64,000 bases of DNA, taken from positions 28,106-92,105 of the forward strand of contig CAJJBN010000029.1 in the NCBI GenBank assembly GCA_905182435.1, read 5' to 3'. This document shows positions 12,366-23,379 of this stretch, in pieces. This DNA is from Opitutaceae bacterium BACL24 MAG-120322-bin51 (GTDB lineage: Bacteria > Verrucomicrobiota > Verrucomicrobiia > Opitutales > Coraliomargaritaceae). The notes below the pieces were generated by a model. The model saw nothing but the letters and a program-made list of their open reading frames with translations. It did not search any database and was not told where the DNA came from. The position numbers and the translations under genes are program-made. Position 1 is the first letter of the stretch. Every line of letters begins with the position of its first letter.

Positions 12366-13066
12366 TAGATATCGACGGCACGGTAGCCGACCCCGCGAAC
12401 GGTCTCAATCAAATGTGCATACGGGCCCAACTTTTCTCGCACACGGCGTACGTGCGTGTCGACCGTGCGCGTCTCTATATCCGTGTCATAGTTCCAAACA
12501 GCCACGAGCAAGTGCTCCCGCGACTGCACCCGCCCCTTGCGCTCCATCAGTAGTTGTAACAAACGAAACTCGGTCGCAGTCAGGATCACCTCAACGCCAT
12601 CGATACTCAACTGATGTAACTCTGCATCAATCACCACCCCGCTGATTTCGATACGCATGGACTTAGTAGTCTGAGTCACTGTCGCGCTACGTGCTAGAAG
12701 CTTCCCCACCCGAATCGATAGCTCCTTCATGTTAAACGGCTTAGGCAAATAATCGTCCGCACCCAGCTCCAAGCCTTGAATCCGATCTTCGGTTTCACCA
12801 CGCGCTGTCAGAAAAATGATAGGGACGTTCTTCAGTAACGGATCGGCGCGCGCCATGCGGCACAGCTGCAAACCACTCAGCTCAGGCATCATGATATCAA
12901 AAATCATAATCTCAGGCTCAAAGTCGCGCGCAGTACTGGCAAATAACAAAGGATCATTCAATACCTGACAGCGATAGCCCTCCTGCTCGAATTTATACTT
13001 CAGTAACTCTGTGACATCAGGCTCATCATCGACGACTAGGATACGCTGGGCTTTAAGAGTATGCAT
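12365..13066 (-). CDS. phoB: PhoB-type response regulator
   Basis: This 233-residue OmpR/PhoB-family regulator has a receiver domain with acidic pocket VVDDEPD, phospho-acceptor Asp in MIFDIMMPELSG, and FLTARGE and DYLPKPF (Thr and Lys switch residues). A winged-helix DNA-binding domain follows (LTATEFRLLQLLMERKGRVQ; TVDTHVRRVREKLG). The partner kinase gene follows with a one-base overlap. Phosphate control is inferred from the PhoR-like kinase; other OmpR-family roles are possible. Confidence 0.9.
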   Translation of the reverse strand: MHTLKAQRILVVDDEPDVTELLKYKFEQEGYRCQVLNDPLLFASTARDFEPEIMIFDIMMPELSGLQLCRMARADPLLKNVPIIFLTARGETEDRIQGLELGADDYLPKPFNMKELSIRVGKLLARSATVTQTTKSMRIEISGVVIDAELHQLSIDGVEVILTATEFRLLQLLMERKGRVQSREHLLVAVWNYDTDIETRTVDTHVRRVREKLGPYAHLIETVRGVGYRAVDI

Positions 13067-13323
13067 ACTATGGAATTAAGAGTAATGTATAACAAGCGTT
13101 CACCATCGAGAAGCAATGATCGATCTTTGGGCACTTACACATTTCGCTAAAACGAAAATAAGTCGCTCTACGTCAACGCATAAACACTTAGGCAGAAGAG
13201 ACTCAAGCGATTTTACCCAGCCGTCACACGATTGTCACCGCCACGACACAAACACGCGCTCGATCCGTACGCGCCGCACAGCACAGCCTCGTGCGCTGTT
13301 TAGGGATAGGCGACTGAAATGAA
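13067..13323. other. intergenic DNA, promoter side of phoB
   Basis: About 250 bp with no convincing gene. It must hold the phoB promoter, but I cannot point to a clear Pho-box. The region ends at the six-unit palindrome array. Confidence 0.4.
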
Positions 13324-13975
13324 GGAGTGTGGGCGACCCGCCCACATTGATCCTGCATGGCTGCAAAGGAGGGCGAGTCGCCCTCCCTCCTTTAAAGCAA
13401 GCGACAGGCGACTGAGATAATGAACCATGGACCGCAAAAAGGAGTGTGGGCGACCCGCCCACATTGATCCTGCATGGCTACAAAGGAGGGCGAGTCGCCC
13501 TCCCTCCTTTAAAGCAAGCGACAGGCGACTGAAAATAAACCATGGACCGCAAAAGGAGTGTGGGCGACCCGCCCACATTGATCCTGCATGGCTGCAAAGG
13601 AGGGCGAGTCGCCCTCCCTCCTTTAAAGCAAGCGACAGGCGGCTGAATATGAACCATGGACCGCAAAAAGGAGTGTGGGCGACCCGCCCACATTGATCCT
13701 GCATGGCTACAAAGGAGGGCGAGTCGCCCTCCCTCCTTTAAAGCAAGCGACAGGCGGCTGAATATGAACCATGGACCGCAAAAAGGAGTGTGGGCGACCC
13801 GCCCACATTGATCCTGCATGGCTGCAAAGGAGGGCGAGTCGCCCTCCCTCCTTTAAAGCAAGCGACAGGCGGCTGAGAATGAACCATGGACCGCAAAAGG
13901 AGTGTGGGCGACCCGCCCACATTGATCCTGCGGGGCTGTAAAGGAGGGCGGGTCGCCCTCCCTCCTTTCACATTA
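13324..13975. repeat. six tandem units of a GGAG-headed inverted REP pair
   Basis: Units start at 13324, 13441, 13555, 13670, 13785 and 13899 (period 114-117 bp). Each holds GGAGTGTGGGCGACCCGCCC on the plus strand and, facing it, a minus-strand GGAG followed by GGAGGGCGACTCGCCCTCC. AAAGGAG and CTCCTTT frame the pair. The linker and the AAGCAAGCGACAGGC tail are almost identical between units, so the array grew by recent duplication. Open frames across it are by-products. Confidence 0.9.
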
Positions 13976-14075
13976 ATCGACGAAAGCCTGCTTAGGGGAT
14001 TACACGCTCCATCTAGGATGCAAGGATCACTCCACTCCCCCTCCCCCGAACTCGCGAAAAAAAAGCAGCTGTCCG

Positions 14076-16017
14076 CTACGCCTTTTTCTTGTTCGCGCGG
14101 CGTGCCTCCAGATGCACCATTAGGATACTGATATCCGCAGGATTCACGCCACTGATACGATTGGCCTGACCCAGCGTGCGCGGCATAATCTCGATCAACT
14201 TTTGCGCACTTTCACTGCGCAGGCCTTTGACGTTGGCGTAAGTGAAGTCGTCCGGAATACGGATGTGGTCGATGTGCTTCATCTTCTCAATCTGCTTTCT
14301 CTCACGTTCAAGATAACCCTTGAAAACCACGCGGTAGTGCACCTCTCCACGCACCTCTTTAGATTCAGCTTTTAACTCTTGCGGGAAATCGTCCTGCGAA
14401 TGAGAACGGCGCAGATGAAGCGCATAGCTCTCCCCTGCCCTACGCTCGACTTCCAGCCGCTGCGTCCACTCCACAACCTTGGCGGCTTTCAGCCTTAATT
14501 CTCTTTAATCGCTCATCATCAACGAGTTGCAACCTAGACGAATGCTCCAACAAGCGTATCTCAGCGCTCGGATGATTAAACAATAGTCGGTGTTCGGCAC
14601 GACTGGAAAACATCCGATATGGCTCTTTGGTTCCCTTGGTAACTAGATCGTCGATCAGTACGCCCAAATACGCCTCGTGACGCTTGAGCACTAATGGCTC
14701 ACTGCCGCGCAACTTCTGCACTGCATTCACGCCCGCAATAAGGCCCTGGCCTGCCGCCTCCTCATAGCCAGAAGTACCGTTGATCTGGCCGGCGAAGAAT
14801 AAGTTCTCCACCTTCTTTGACTCAAGCGTCGGGAAGAGTTGTGTCGGCGGCGCAAAGTCATACTCCACCGCATACGCCGGGCGTAGCATGTGAACTTTCT
14901 CCAGGCCGTCGATACTGCGCAGCATGTCTAACTGGACGCCAAAAGGTAAACTGGTTGAGAGCCCATTGATATACCATTCGTTGGTATTGCGCCCTTCTGG
15001 CTCAAGAAATAGCATATGCCGTTCCTTGTCAGCAAAGCGCACGAACTTATCTTCAATACTTGGGCAGTAGCGCGGCCCAGTGCCCTCGATCTGCCCCGAG
15101 TACATCGGCGACAAGTGCAAATTATCCGTTACCACCTGCCGCGTCTCCGCCCCGGTGTAAGTCATCCAGCAAGACACTTGATCTTTACCCGGCAACCACC
15201 CCAGCTTGCGTTGGCCCGGATGTTGCACATGGAACAATTCATGTTCCGACTCACGGGCGCCCTGTTCGGATTGTTCCACGTGGAACACATTATCCACTCC
15301 GCGGGTATCGTAAAAAGCAAACAAGGTCGGCTCAGGATCGCCCTGCTGCTCTTCGAGTTGGCTAAAATCGATACTGCTGCCCAAAATACGTGCGGGCGTG
15401 CCAGTTTTAAGACGCTCGAGCTCGATACCCGCTTCTTGAAAAGATGCCGAGAGCCCTTCCGCCGAGACATCCCCCATCCGTCCGCCCTTATTGGTGTTCT
15501 TGCCGACGTGCATCAAGCCACGCAGAAACGTACCTGTGGTGACCACCACCGTCTTGGCATAGAAATCGACATCGAGGTTGGTTCGCACGCCCACCACTCG
15601 CCCATCCTTATAGATCAGTCCCTGCACCATCGCCTGAAACAGGTCGAGGTTGGCCTGCAACTCCAGCACGTGCTTCATCCGGTACTGATACGCCTTCTTA
15701 TCGCACTGCGCCCGTGGCGCCTGCACCGCGGGCCCCTTAGAAGCATTCAACAAACGAAACTGTATCGCCGTAGTATCCGTATTGATTGCCATCTCACCAC
15801 CCAGCGCATCGATCTCGCGCACCATGTGACCCTTAGCCTGGCCACCAATCGCTGGATTGCAGCTCATTTGAGCGACGGTATCTAAATTGCCTGTCAGCAT
15901 CAAGACATCGGCACCCAGCCGCGCAGCAGCAAGGGCGGCTTCACAGCCCGCATGGCCTGCGCCGCAGACAATCACATCGTAGGGCTGTTTCGGCCCGAAT
16001 TTTAATCCACCACTCAT
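14076..16017 (-). CDS. mnmG: tRNA uridine-34 carboxymethylaminomethyl modification enzyme MnmG; one frameshift
   Basis: FAD-binding subunit of the MnmE-MnmG complex. The dinucleotide fold reads [57 protein letters not shown] and [17 protein letters not shown] are all present. The C-terminal helical domain ([13 protein letters not shown] to [15 protein letters not shown]) lies in a second frame. Removing one C at 14493-14494 joins them. ATG at 16017 overlaps the mnmE stop as ATGA, so this start is preferred over 16029. An internal insertion (about 15215-15290) contains two parS-like sequences. The break matches the +1 pattern seen elsewhere. Confidence 0.9.
15221..15236. promoter_or_regulatory. 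parS-like site, imperfect
   Basis: TGTTGCACATGGAACA lies inside mnmG, 36 bp from the perfect parS-like site. It differs from the general parS form (TGTTNCACGTGNAACA) by one base in the CACGTG core. It could be a second, weaker ParB site or coincidence from coding sequence. Confidence 0.3.
15272..15287. promoter_or_regulatory. parS-like 16-bp palindrome inside mnmG
   Basis: TGTTCCACGTGGAACA is a perfect palindrome that fits the known parS consensus exactly. In many bacteria parS sites lie close to the origin, often near mnmE-mnmG and parAB. Here it encodes part of a variable insertion in MnmG, so protein constraint is weak. No parA or parB gene is in the window. The role in chromosome partition is inferred. 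Confidence 0.55.
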
Positions 16018-17375
16018 TTTCCGATACAAAACTGTTTAAATAGACTGTCGAGCATACGATCATTATCCACCTTGCCGACCACCTTACCAATGGACTCCAC
16101 CGCAGCACGAAGATCCGAAGCGATCAACTCAGACAAATCATCATCCTTCATTTTCTGGGCAGCTAACTCTAGCGAATCACAAGCCTCACCCAGCGCGTTC
16201 GCATGGCGCGCATTGACGACCACACCATCGGTCGCATTCGGCTGCTGGACTGCCGACTCAATCGAATCTGTCCAGAGCTCCCGAAACGCCTGCAGGCCCT
16301 CGTGCGCTTGCAGCGAGAGCCGCGCATGCTGAAATTCGGCCATAAACTCGTGATGCTCGGAGGCATTTGGCAGATCAATTTTATTCTCGATCACGATAGT
16401 ATTCTTAGGCGTCATACGCGCCAACAGAGATTCAGGCAGGGCAGGGGAGGGCGATGCGGCATCCAGCATCAACAAAAAGAAGTCTGCGGTTTCGGCCTGT
16501 TCAATCGTATGATTGATGCCAATTTGCTCAATCGCATCACCGGCCTCATGTAGGCCTGCTGTATCCAGTATCTCGATACGCCAAGGCCCCACCATTAAAA
16601 ATGCTGAGATATAGTCACGAGTCGTGCCTGGTATATCGCTAACGATCGACCGGTCCGATCCAGTCAGCGCATTGATCAAGCTACTCTTACCCACATTTGG
16701 CTCACCAATAATCAGCGTCTTGACACCCTCGTGCAATAATGCCGTATAGCGCTGCGTGTCAATTAGTTCCGAAACCTCAGTAATTAGCTTTCGCAGCTCT
16801 GAAGCAGGTCCGACTTGATCCTCGCTAGGCAAATCTTCTTCAGGAAAATCAATATATGCTTCGAGATGCGCCATCACACTCAAGAGCCGATCCGTCAACT
16901 CACTCATCTTACGCCCAACTGAACCATGCAACTGGCGCTGCGCCACCTCGATACTACGATCCGAGCGCGCTCGAATCAGATCTGAAACTGCCTCGGCCTG
17001 ACTCAAGTCCATCTTTCCATTTAGGAAGGCAGTGCGGGTAAACTCACCCGGCTCTGCGGATCGGCAGCCTCGAGACATGAGATCTGCCAAGATCTTCTGC
17101 ACGATCAATGGGTTTCCATGTGGTGCGATTTCAAGCATCGCTTCACCCGTAAAAGACTTACCCAACTCGAAGTACGTGAAGACACAGTCATCTATACTCG
17201 CACCAGCGACATCCTGGTAGGTGCCAAAATGAGCATAGCGTGGCGGTAGTACTTGCTCACGGCCCAAAATTTGAGCCGAGAGGGCCGAACAGGCGGGACC
17301 ACTCAAGCGAATCACCGCAATGGCTGATTCGCCAGCCGGAGTTGAAAGAGCAACTATTGTATCAGTAGCAGGCAT
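16014..17375 (-). CDS. mnmE: tRNA modification GTPase MnmE
   Basis: The 453-residue protein has the N-terminal tetrahydrofolate-binding domain ([20 protein letters not shown]), the helical domain and an embedded G domain: [10 protein letters not shown], the switch with [15 protein letters not shown], and ENKIDLPN (NKxD). It ends FCIGK, the conserved C-terminal CxGK with the Cys. It acts with MnmG on wobble uridine. Stop and mnmG start overlap by 4 bp, giving a two-gene coupled unit. Intact. Confidence 0.95.
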   Translation of the reverse strand: MPATDTIVALSTPAGESAIAVIRLSGPACSALSAQILGREQVLPPRYAHFGTYQDVAGASIDDCVFTYFELGKSFTGEAMLEIAPHGNPLIVQKILADLMSRGCRSAEPGEFTRTAFLNGKMDLSQAEAVSDLIRARSDRSIEVAQRQLHGSVGRKMSELTDRLLSVMAHLEAYIDFPEEDLPSEDQVGPASELRKLITEVSELIDTQRYTALLHEGVKTLIIGEPNVGKSSLINALTGSDRSIVSDIPGTTRDYISAFLMVGPWRIEILDTAGLHEAGDAIEQIGINHTIEQAETADFFLLMLDAASPSPALPESLLARMTPKNTIVIENKIDLPNASEHHEFMAEFQHARLSLQAHEGLQAFRELWTDSIESAVQQPNATDGVVVNARHANALGEACDSLELAAQKMKDDDLSELIASDLRAAVESIGKVVGKVDNDRMLDSLFKQFCIGK

Positions 17376-17704
17376 AGTGCCGCAAAGTTCGTCACATATG
17401 CCGTGGCGTCAAGTACACATCTAAAGCGCTTTATTTAACGATGAATGAGAAACAATCTGGAGTAGGGCACATAGAGTGAAAAATGAACCCACTTCTGGAG
17501 GCTTAATATCACAAGAAAACACCCTCCAGGCCCGATATATACTGACATTCGCTGACATTTTTGAAAGTCATGATTTGAACACAATCACCGGTTTCGATGG
17601 CAGCCTTTTATTTCACGCTACTAGTTGATGCAGAGCGACTTGCGGACTAACTGTAGGCATTGAGTCGCACCTAAATCACCGCGACCAAATGGACACCGTA
17701 AAAT
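17376..17704. other. 329-bp intergenic region
   Basis: No gene is supported. One weak inverted repeat, CTGGAGG at about 17493 and CCTCCAG at about 17523, could form a stem but has no U tract. The mnmE promoter must lie at its left end. Confidence 0.35.
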
Positions 17705-18400
17705 CTAGAATTTGTAGCTCAATGACTGTCCAAAGACGTATGCAGTTTGCCAAGTTGCATCATAACCAAACCGCTTTGTTTGAAACATATAAAATAGCTC
17801 AAGCTTGGTTTGCTTATTAATACTGAAAGATAGCTTCAATGGCTTGAAACGATTTTCAAACAAGCGGTTTGTGGTATAATTATAGAATACTTCGGTATCC
17901 ACACCGATACCCGTTAATGAGCCCATATTCGCGACTTTATAATTGAAACTAAAACGATGACGACTGACCCATTGATTATCTATAGACTCAATCGCGCGCA
18001 GTGCGAGTAGATGACGCATCGATAAACTGATTCGATCGTCAATTTGCCAATGCGGGGCGAGGTAGAGTCGAAAAATGTGCACTCGTGTATAATCATCGCC
18101 GGATTGTGCCCGCACATCCTCAAATAAGTAGGTGGCACCAATGTCTAGGTTTGGATGGAATTTGTACTCAAGGATTGGATTCACAAACCATGTCGCCAGG
18201 AAGCTGCTATCATTATACCAGCGTGTCTGTGCGGCAGCCTTTATGCGCCAGGTGTCATCTTCGTAAAACGTAAAGCCCAGTGCCTGCCATGTGCTGAAGT
18301 CTTTATCAAACTGAGCCTGCAGCGGCGATGTACTTAGAAGTCCGACGACGACAAGAACGCTTAAGTTGAGAAAACAGGAATGTTTAGATAAGCTGTGCAT
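17705..18400 (-). CDS. DUF2490-like outer-membrane protein
   Basis: A signal peptide starts at the preferred Met (18400; hydrophobic core FLNLSVLVVVGLLSTSPLQA). The mature part alternates aromatic and polar residues as in beta strands (WQALGFTFYEDDTWRIKAAA; FNYKVANMGSLTGIGVDTEV) and ends in a terminal Phe (SLSYKF), the usual beta-barrel insertion signal. This matches the DUF2490 family. No function is known. Met at 18421 is a possible longer start. It is a single gene with no close partner. Confidence 0.7.
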   Translation of the reverse strand: MHSLSKHSCFLNLSVLVVVGLLSTSPLQAQFDKDFSTWQALGFTFYEDDTWRIKAAAQTRWYNDSSFLATWFVNPILEYKFHPNLDIGATYLFEDVRAQSGDDYTRVHIFRLYLAPHWQIDDRISLSMRHLLALRAIESIDNQWVSRHRFSFNYKVANMGSLTGIGVDTEVFYNYTTNRLFENRFKPLKLSFSINKQTKLELFYMFQTKRFGYDATWQTAYVFGQSLSYKF

Positions 18401-18710
18401 GCCATTGGATGATACGCGCACGCACGAATAAACGCAATTTAGCTGATCCTATAATGAGCCACAATAATCCTAGATCCCAATCTTGCTGGGCACTATGCAG
18501 CATAAAAACAAACGTAAATACGCCGATAAAGGCATATTCGCCCGGGCAATCACGATATCGCAAACCCGATGCGCCCACAGCCCAAGTGGGGCAGGGCAGA
18601 AGGGTGCTGCAACTCGATAGCCTTAGCGAGATTGCGCGCACCCTGCTGGCAGCATTAGACTGACGCGAAACGAAATTAGCAGTTCACGCGTTCGTTTCCG
18701 ATGCGCTATG

Positions 18711-19778
18711 CTACTCGGAAGACTCCGATTCACCAGTGAGTGACTCACCGCCACGAACGTGGACTTTGGACATGATCAGATCTGTCAATTCCTTGGCTAG
18801 TTCAGGATTATCCTTGATGTGTTGCTTCGCAGCTTCACGGCCTTGACCAATCATCTCACCTTTATACGAAATCCATGAGCCCTTCTTCTCCAGCATCTTA
18901 TGCTCGACACCTAGATCAACTAAAGATCCCGAGTGAGAAATACCTTCGTTATACATGATATCGAATTCGGTCTCCGTAAACGGGGGAGCGACCTTATTTT
19001 TTACCATCTTAATACGCGTCCGGTTACCGACCACTTTGCCCGCCGATTCCTTAATCTGACCGATTCGACGAATGTCCATACGAACCGAGGAGAAGAACTT
19101 AAGCGCACGACCACCGGGCTGGGTTTCAGGGCTGCCAAACATGACACCAATCTTCTCGCGAATCTGATTGGTAAACAGAACCACACATTGTGATTTACTG
19201 ATACACGCAGTGAGACGGCGCATCGCTTGACTCATCATACGTGCTTGAAGGCCGACGGTCGTGTCTCCCATCTGACCATCCAACTCGTGTTTCGAAACTA
19301 GGGCTGCGACCGAATCGATCACGATAATATCGACCGCACCTGAACGAATCAGTGTTTCAGTAATATTCAGTGCGTCTTCGCCACTTTCAGGTTGTGACAC
19401 CATCAAATTCTCAAGATCCACACCCACCACCTTCGCATAGCGTGGGTCGAGCGCGTGTTCCACATCGATAAACACGGCGTTTCCGCCTTGCTTCTGAGCT
19501 TGCGCGATAATGCTCAAACAAAATGTCGTCTTACCGGAACTTTCCGGACCGTAGATTTCACAAACACGTCCACGCGGGAGACCGCCAATCCCTGTGGCTA
19601 GGTCAATGGCGATCGATCCAGTGGAAATGACATCAATTTCCATTTTTGTCGCTTCGCCCAGACGCATAATCGTGCCGTTGCCGAATTGTTTATTGATGCC
19701 TGAAAATGCAAAATCCAAGTTCTTGCGATCAGCTTCGGGGTTGCGTGCGACTTTCTTAATTTGTGCTTTTGCGGCCAT
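18711..19778 (-). CDS. recA: recombinase RecA
   Basis: The 355-residue RecA has Walker [10 protein letters not shown] (about 75), [10 protein letters not shown], Walker [12 protein letters not shown], loops L1/L2 with [13 protein letters not shown] and [12 protein letters not shown], and the ALKFF signature. It forms ATP-dependent filaments on single-stranded DNA for strand exchange and SOS induction. The C-terminus is acidic (GESESSE). No clear LexA box was found upstream. A short hairpin (GAAACGAA/TTCGTTTC, 18667-18698) follows the stop and could help termination. Confidence 0.97.
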   Translation of the reverse strand: MAAKAQIKKVARNPEADRKNLDFAFSGINKQFGNGTIMRLGEATKMEIDVISTGSIAIDLATGIGGLPRGRVCEIYGPESSGKTTFCLSIIAQAQKQGGNAVFIDVEHALDPRYAKVVGVDLENLMVSQPESGEDALNITETLIRSGAVDIIVIDSVAALVSKHELDGQMGDTTVGLQARMMSQAMRRLTACISKSQCVVLFTNQIREKIGVMFGSPETQPGGRALKFFSSVRMDIRRIGQIKESAGKVVGNRTRIKMVKNKVAPPFTETEFDIMYNEGISHSGSLVDLGVEHKMLEKKGSWISYKGEMIGQGREAAKQHIKDNPELAKELTDLIMSKVHVRGGESLTGESESSE

Positions 19779-19798
19779 ATCAGTAGTGAGTTAATTAT

Positions 19799-20368
19799 TA
19801 CGTGTTAATTTATCAATTAGACTGAGCATGACTTTGACCATAGCAAGTTTAAATGATAATTTGTTCACTAGATTTTGGCCAATGCAGCTTCACAGTACCG
19901 CGAATACCACCAACAAACTCAATGTTGCGCATTGAAAGTCTGTATTGAACACATTGCATTGGATGCTTGTTTTTCAAAGATGGCACTCGTACAAAGTCCA
20001 GTGTTGCGAGTGCGCAACGACGCTATTTATACATTGCTCACTAGCCTTTAAAAAGATGCCTTCAAAGATTCAGTGCATCTCTTGAGGCACTCACTTTAAA
20101 CAGTCCGCCTAGCTTGCGCTACTTGAAATACCATTCGGCACGAATGACTAATATGGAAAGCGCCACCTGTATCGACTAACACCGTGCAACAACGCATGTT
20201 GTCCGACAATTGCTACCAATTTCATCTCACCTATTCAGCTCATCTCAGCCACTCGTTTCTCTCGCAAAAGCTGGCGGTCGTCATAGATTAAGCCCATCCG
20301 CAACTTGCATTGCTAGCATGCTGAGCAGCTAGAGAGACACCACTCATATTCACTCTTTTAATAAGACC
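19799..20368. other. 570-bp gene-free region with an inverted repeat
   Basis: No open frame or RNA gene is convincing. TCAATG-TTGCG-CATTGA (19919-19935) is a perfect 6-bp-armed palindrome about 140 bp upstream of recA and is the best candidate for a regulator site. Otherwise I see only AT-biased sequence; promoters for recA (left) and the next gene (right) must lie here. Confidence 0.4.
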
Positions 20369-20782
20369 ATGCCAACTAATGAACCAAAACCACCAGTGCC
20401 CGATGGGGTGCGCTATGCTCGTTGGGCAGGGCATGCACTTGGATTTATTTTAATCTGTGCAGCAATTGTTTCGGTGATCCGAGGACTAGAGGGGGCTTTC
20501 AGTAGCATCAAAGCTAGCTACTTCATTTTATATGGTATCGTACTAAATCTTCCGTTTATGCGGATCTCAGATGCTCGCTGGAAATTGGTCTACGGCCTGC
20601 TGGTTTTTTGCTCGATCGCTTTCGTGTTCGTGATGGTAGCTTCGGTTATGTTTAGCTACATGGATGCGGCAGCTCGCGGCGAACGCCTCGGTGTCCCAGG
20701 GCTTGAGGGTACTTTGATCTTTCTGGCGCTCATGCAAGTCCCAGCGGTCCTCTTTCAACGTAGACCTGACTTAATCGACTAA
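20369..20782 (+). CDS. hypothetical membrane protein
   Basis: The 137-residue product has about four hydrophobic segments: HALGFILICAAIVSVI, ASYFILYGIVLNLPF, LVYGLLVFCSIAFVFVMVAS and TLIFLALMQVPAVLF. I do not recognise the family. It is followed immediately by the HAD phosphatase gene (stop TAA ends at 20782, ATG at 20783), so the two are probably one transcript. Confidence 0.6.
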   Translation: MPTNEPKPPVPDGVRYARWAGHALGFILICAAIVSVIRGLEGAFSSIKASYFILYGIVLNLPFMRISDARWKLVYGLLVFCSIAFVFVMVASVMFSYMDAAARGERLGVPGLEGTLIFLALMQVPAVLFQRRPDLID

Positions 20783-21436
20783 ATGACCGCACGCTACAAA
20801 CACGTCATCTGGGACTGGAACGGCACGCTGCTCAACGACATCGAACTTTGTGTCGATGTGCTCAACGGACTACTTGCGAAACGGGGCAGGGCACCGCTCT
20901 CAGAGCAAGACTATCGCAATAATTTCGGTTTTCCCGTGGTTCACTTCTACGATTACCTAGGCTTCGATACGGATAAAGATAGCTTTGATCGAATCAGCCG
21001 TGAATTCATTGACGATTACCAAGCACGCTGCTTTGAGGAGTGTAAATTACACACCGAGGCAGCGCAGGTTCTCACTGATTTAGCGCAACTCGGGATGAGT
21101 CATTCAGTGCTTTCGGCCGCAAAACAAGACGCACTCAATGAAAGCATACACCACTTCGGTATCCGAGATCACTTTTGGGGCCTAATGGGGGCAGATAATA
21201 TCTATGCCGAAGGTAAGGTCGCACAAGGTCATCACTGGATTGAGCAACTTCACTGGCAGCCAGATGAGATCGTCTTGATCGGTGATACCTTGCACGACTT
21301 TGAGGTAGCCGAAGCCATTGGCACGCATTGTATCCTGATGACGCATGGGCACCACACCACCGAACGGCTAGCCAGCTCAGGTGCTCCAGTGGTGCATTCG
21401 TTGCGCGAGCTAGTGCAGCTACTACGATCGAGCTGA
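20783..21436 (+). CDS. HAD-family hydrolase, phosphoglycolate-phosphatase-like
   Basis: At 217 residues, motif I is IWDWNGTLLND (nucleophile Asp and DxN/DGT pattern). A helical cap follows. Motif II is in SVLSAAK, and motif IV is VLIGDTLHDFEVAEAIG, with the Mg-binding acidic pair. It is likely a small-molecule phosphatase; substrate cannot be told. It begins one base after the upstream membrane protein gene. Confidence 0.8.
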   Translation: MTARYKHVIWDWNGTLLNDIELCVDVLNGLLAKRGRAPLSEQDYRNNFGFPVVHFYDYLGFDTDKDSFDRISREFIDDYQARCFEECKLHTEAAQVLTDLAQLGMSHSVLSAAKQDALNESIHHFGIRDHFWGLMGADNIYAEGKVAQGHHWIEQLHWQPDEIVLIGDTLHDFEVAEAIGTHCILMTHGHHTTERLASSGAPVVHSLRELVQLLRSS

Positions 21437-21671
21437 TGCCTTGCCCGTTCGGATATTGATCGGATTTGGTCGGCGCACCTAATCCGCAATTAATATAATT
21501 CAGGGTGGCATTAAAAAAATACAATTGCCACGAATCGCTTTAGAAAGTGGGCTAGCCGCCATATTGAAATACGGCTGCCGACCAGCGCCGAACCAATCGA
21601 CACACTCCAACGCGTCTTTGACGAACCCCACTCCGGGCGTTCTCCGCGAACAGAGCTACTTTCATCATTTT

Positions 21672-23367
21672 ATGGACATTGCAATTGTCACTGGAGCTGA
21701 AACTCCACTCGGGCTTCGCTTGATCGAAGATCTTATCCGCCAAGGATGCCGCGTACACGGGATCGGCAACAACTTTTCACACGTCACTTTCGCAGATAAG
21801 CATTTCATTGCCCATGCGATTGACCTGAGCGATCTCGAAGCAGTCGCCCGCACCGCAGAGGCCATCCTCGAACAGGAAAAGGCGATTCACATCCTGATCC
21901 ATGCAATCGATGTGACGCCAGGTGCTGTCTTTGAGCAACTACCCGTGGGCAACCTCGAAGCCATTCTAAAAGTCGGACTACTCGGGCCTGTTATGCTCAC
22001 ACGCATGGCTCTGCCCAACCTGTTGCGCTTCCGCGGCCAGCTGATTAACATCATTCCAGCCAACAAGAGCGGCCACATTGCCAGCGCAGTCAACGCCCTC
22101 ATCGAAGGTGGCCTGCGTGAGATGAACAACGCACTGTTTGACCAGGCGCGCGATGCCGGTCTACGCGTGACCAACCTAATCCTTCGCCAGAACACAGTGA
22201 CGGATGATACGACCTATGCAGACAAACACCTGCAAACTCGAATCGATCCCGAACATGTCGCCCGCACCGTCGAGCAGCTGCTCAATCCGAACGAGCCCAA
22301 CGTCCCCAACGAAATTACACTGTATCCACGCCTCAGCGGCGCCGCCGAAGAAGTACTGCCAGAGACTGCCCTACCAATCGATCCATACAATGCGGTCGTG
22401 CTACCTCCACAGGAATATTGCCCACCAGAGCAGGAGGCTATCCTCACCAAAGAACCGGACCAAATCGAGCGCACCATACCTTATACGGATGAGGAAATAG
22501 AAGAGAAAATCGCCTCAGCTATTGAGGACTACGAATCTCAGCCTGAACGCCACGAAGAGCCCAGGCGGAATAAAAAGAATAAACGTAACGACCGTGAGCC
22601 AAAGCAGTCTCGCGCTGAACCAAAGCAACAGTCCGACCAGCCGAAACAGTCTCGCGCTGAACCAAAGCAACAGTCCGACCAGCCGAAACAAGACATACCA
22701 ACAGACGGCGAACAGTCGGACCAGCCGAAATCGCGTCGTGGCCGTCGCCGTGGCGGACGCAACCGTAATAAGAATCGCGAACAACCAGAGGACAACACCT
22801 CAACACGCAACGATGAGCGTAACCAATCAGACTCGAAGGAAAAGACATCACCAGTCGGCGACAAGGATACATCCGTAGAATCTACAAAGGACAAAATGCC
22901 GGTAAAGACGCCACGTCCTGGACGTAATCGCAGCCGCAAATCTGTTGTTAAACCTGATGAAAAATACCCAGCTTACGAGCAGTCTAGTACTCCGGTGGCA
23001 GCACACTCCAAAGCCAGTTCTCCACAGCCAAAACAAGATTCATTCCAACCCCGAGAAGTCGTGCCTACAGCAGCCAAGCCTACAAAGGAGAGGAAAGCAG
23101 CCAAGCCTAAGAAAACACCAGCGGCCAAACCACAGCAGCCACTCGAATTAGTATCCCGAAAAGCCCGCAGTGAAGAAAAAAGCTGCAAAGAAGGCTGCGA
23201 AAAAGGCGCCTAAGGAAGTCGCAGCCAAAAAGGTGGCGACCAAGAAAGCAGTGAAAAAGGTCGCGGCAAAAAAGACGGCCACTAAGAAAGCGACCAAAAA
23301 GACTGCTGCAAAAAAAGCGACTAAGAAGGCGGTCAAAAAGACCGTCGAAAAAAGCCGAATAGAGTAG
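21672..23367 (+). CDS. SDR-fold protein with disordered and histone-H1-like tail; one frameshift
   Basis: Residues 1-230 form a short-chain dehydrogenase fold (IAIVTGAETPLGLRLIEDLI, then HAIDLSDLEAVARTAE), though the canonical YxxxK pair is not obvious, so catalysis is doubtful. Then comes a charged region with repeated EPKQQSDQPKQ blocks and RGRRRGGRNRNKN, and finally a Lys/Ala tail (VKKKAAKKAAKKAPKEVAAK and on) like bacterial histone H1. The tail is in another frame; one extra A in the AAAA at 23159-23162 explains this. Start at 21672 is chosen over 21525 because the fold begins there. It may bind nucleic acid. No known function. Confidence 0.65.
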
Positions 23368-23379
23368 GGGACTTGCTGG

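Noticed and set aside
13235..13975. Overlapping frames in the GGAG array
   Set aside because: Same reason: repeat period keeps frames open; no coding character.
18667..18698. recA terminator
   Set aside because: The 8-bp stem has no U tract, so it is mentioned only within recA evidence.
19799..20368. tRNA or other RNA gene in the large gap by recA
   Set aside because: I looked for T-arm words (GGTTCGAATCC) and cloverleaf pairing and found none; the same holds for the other gaps.
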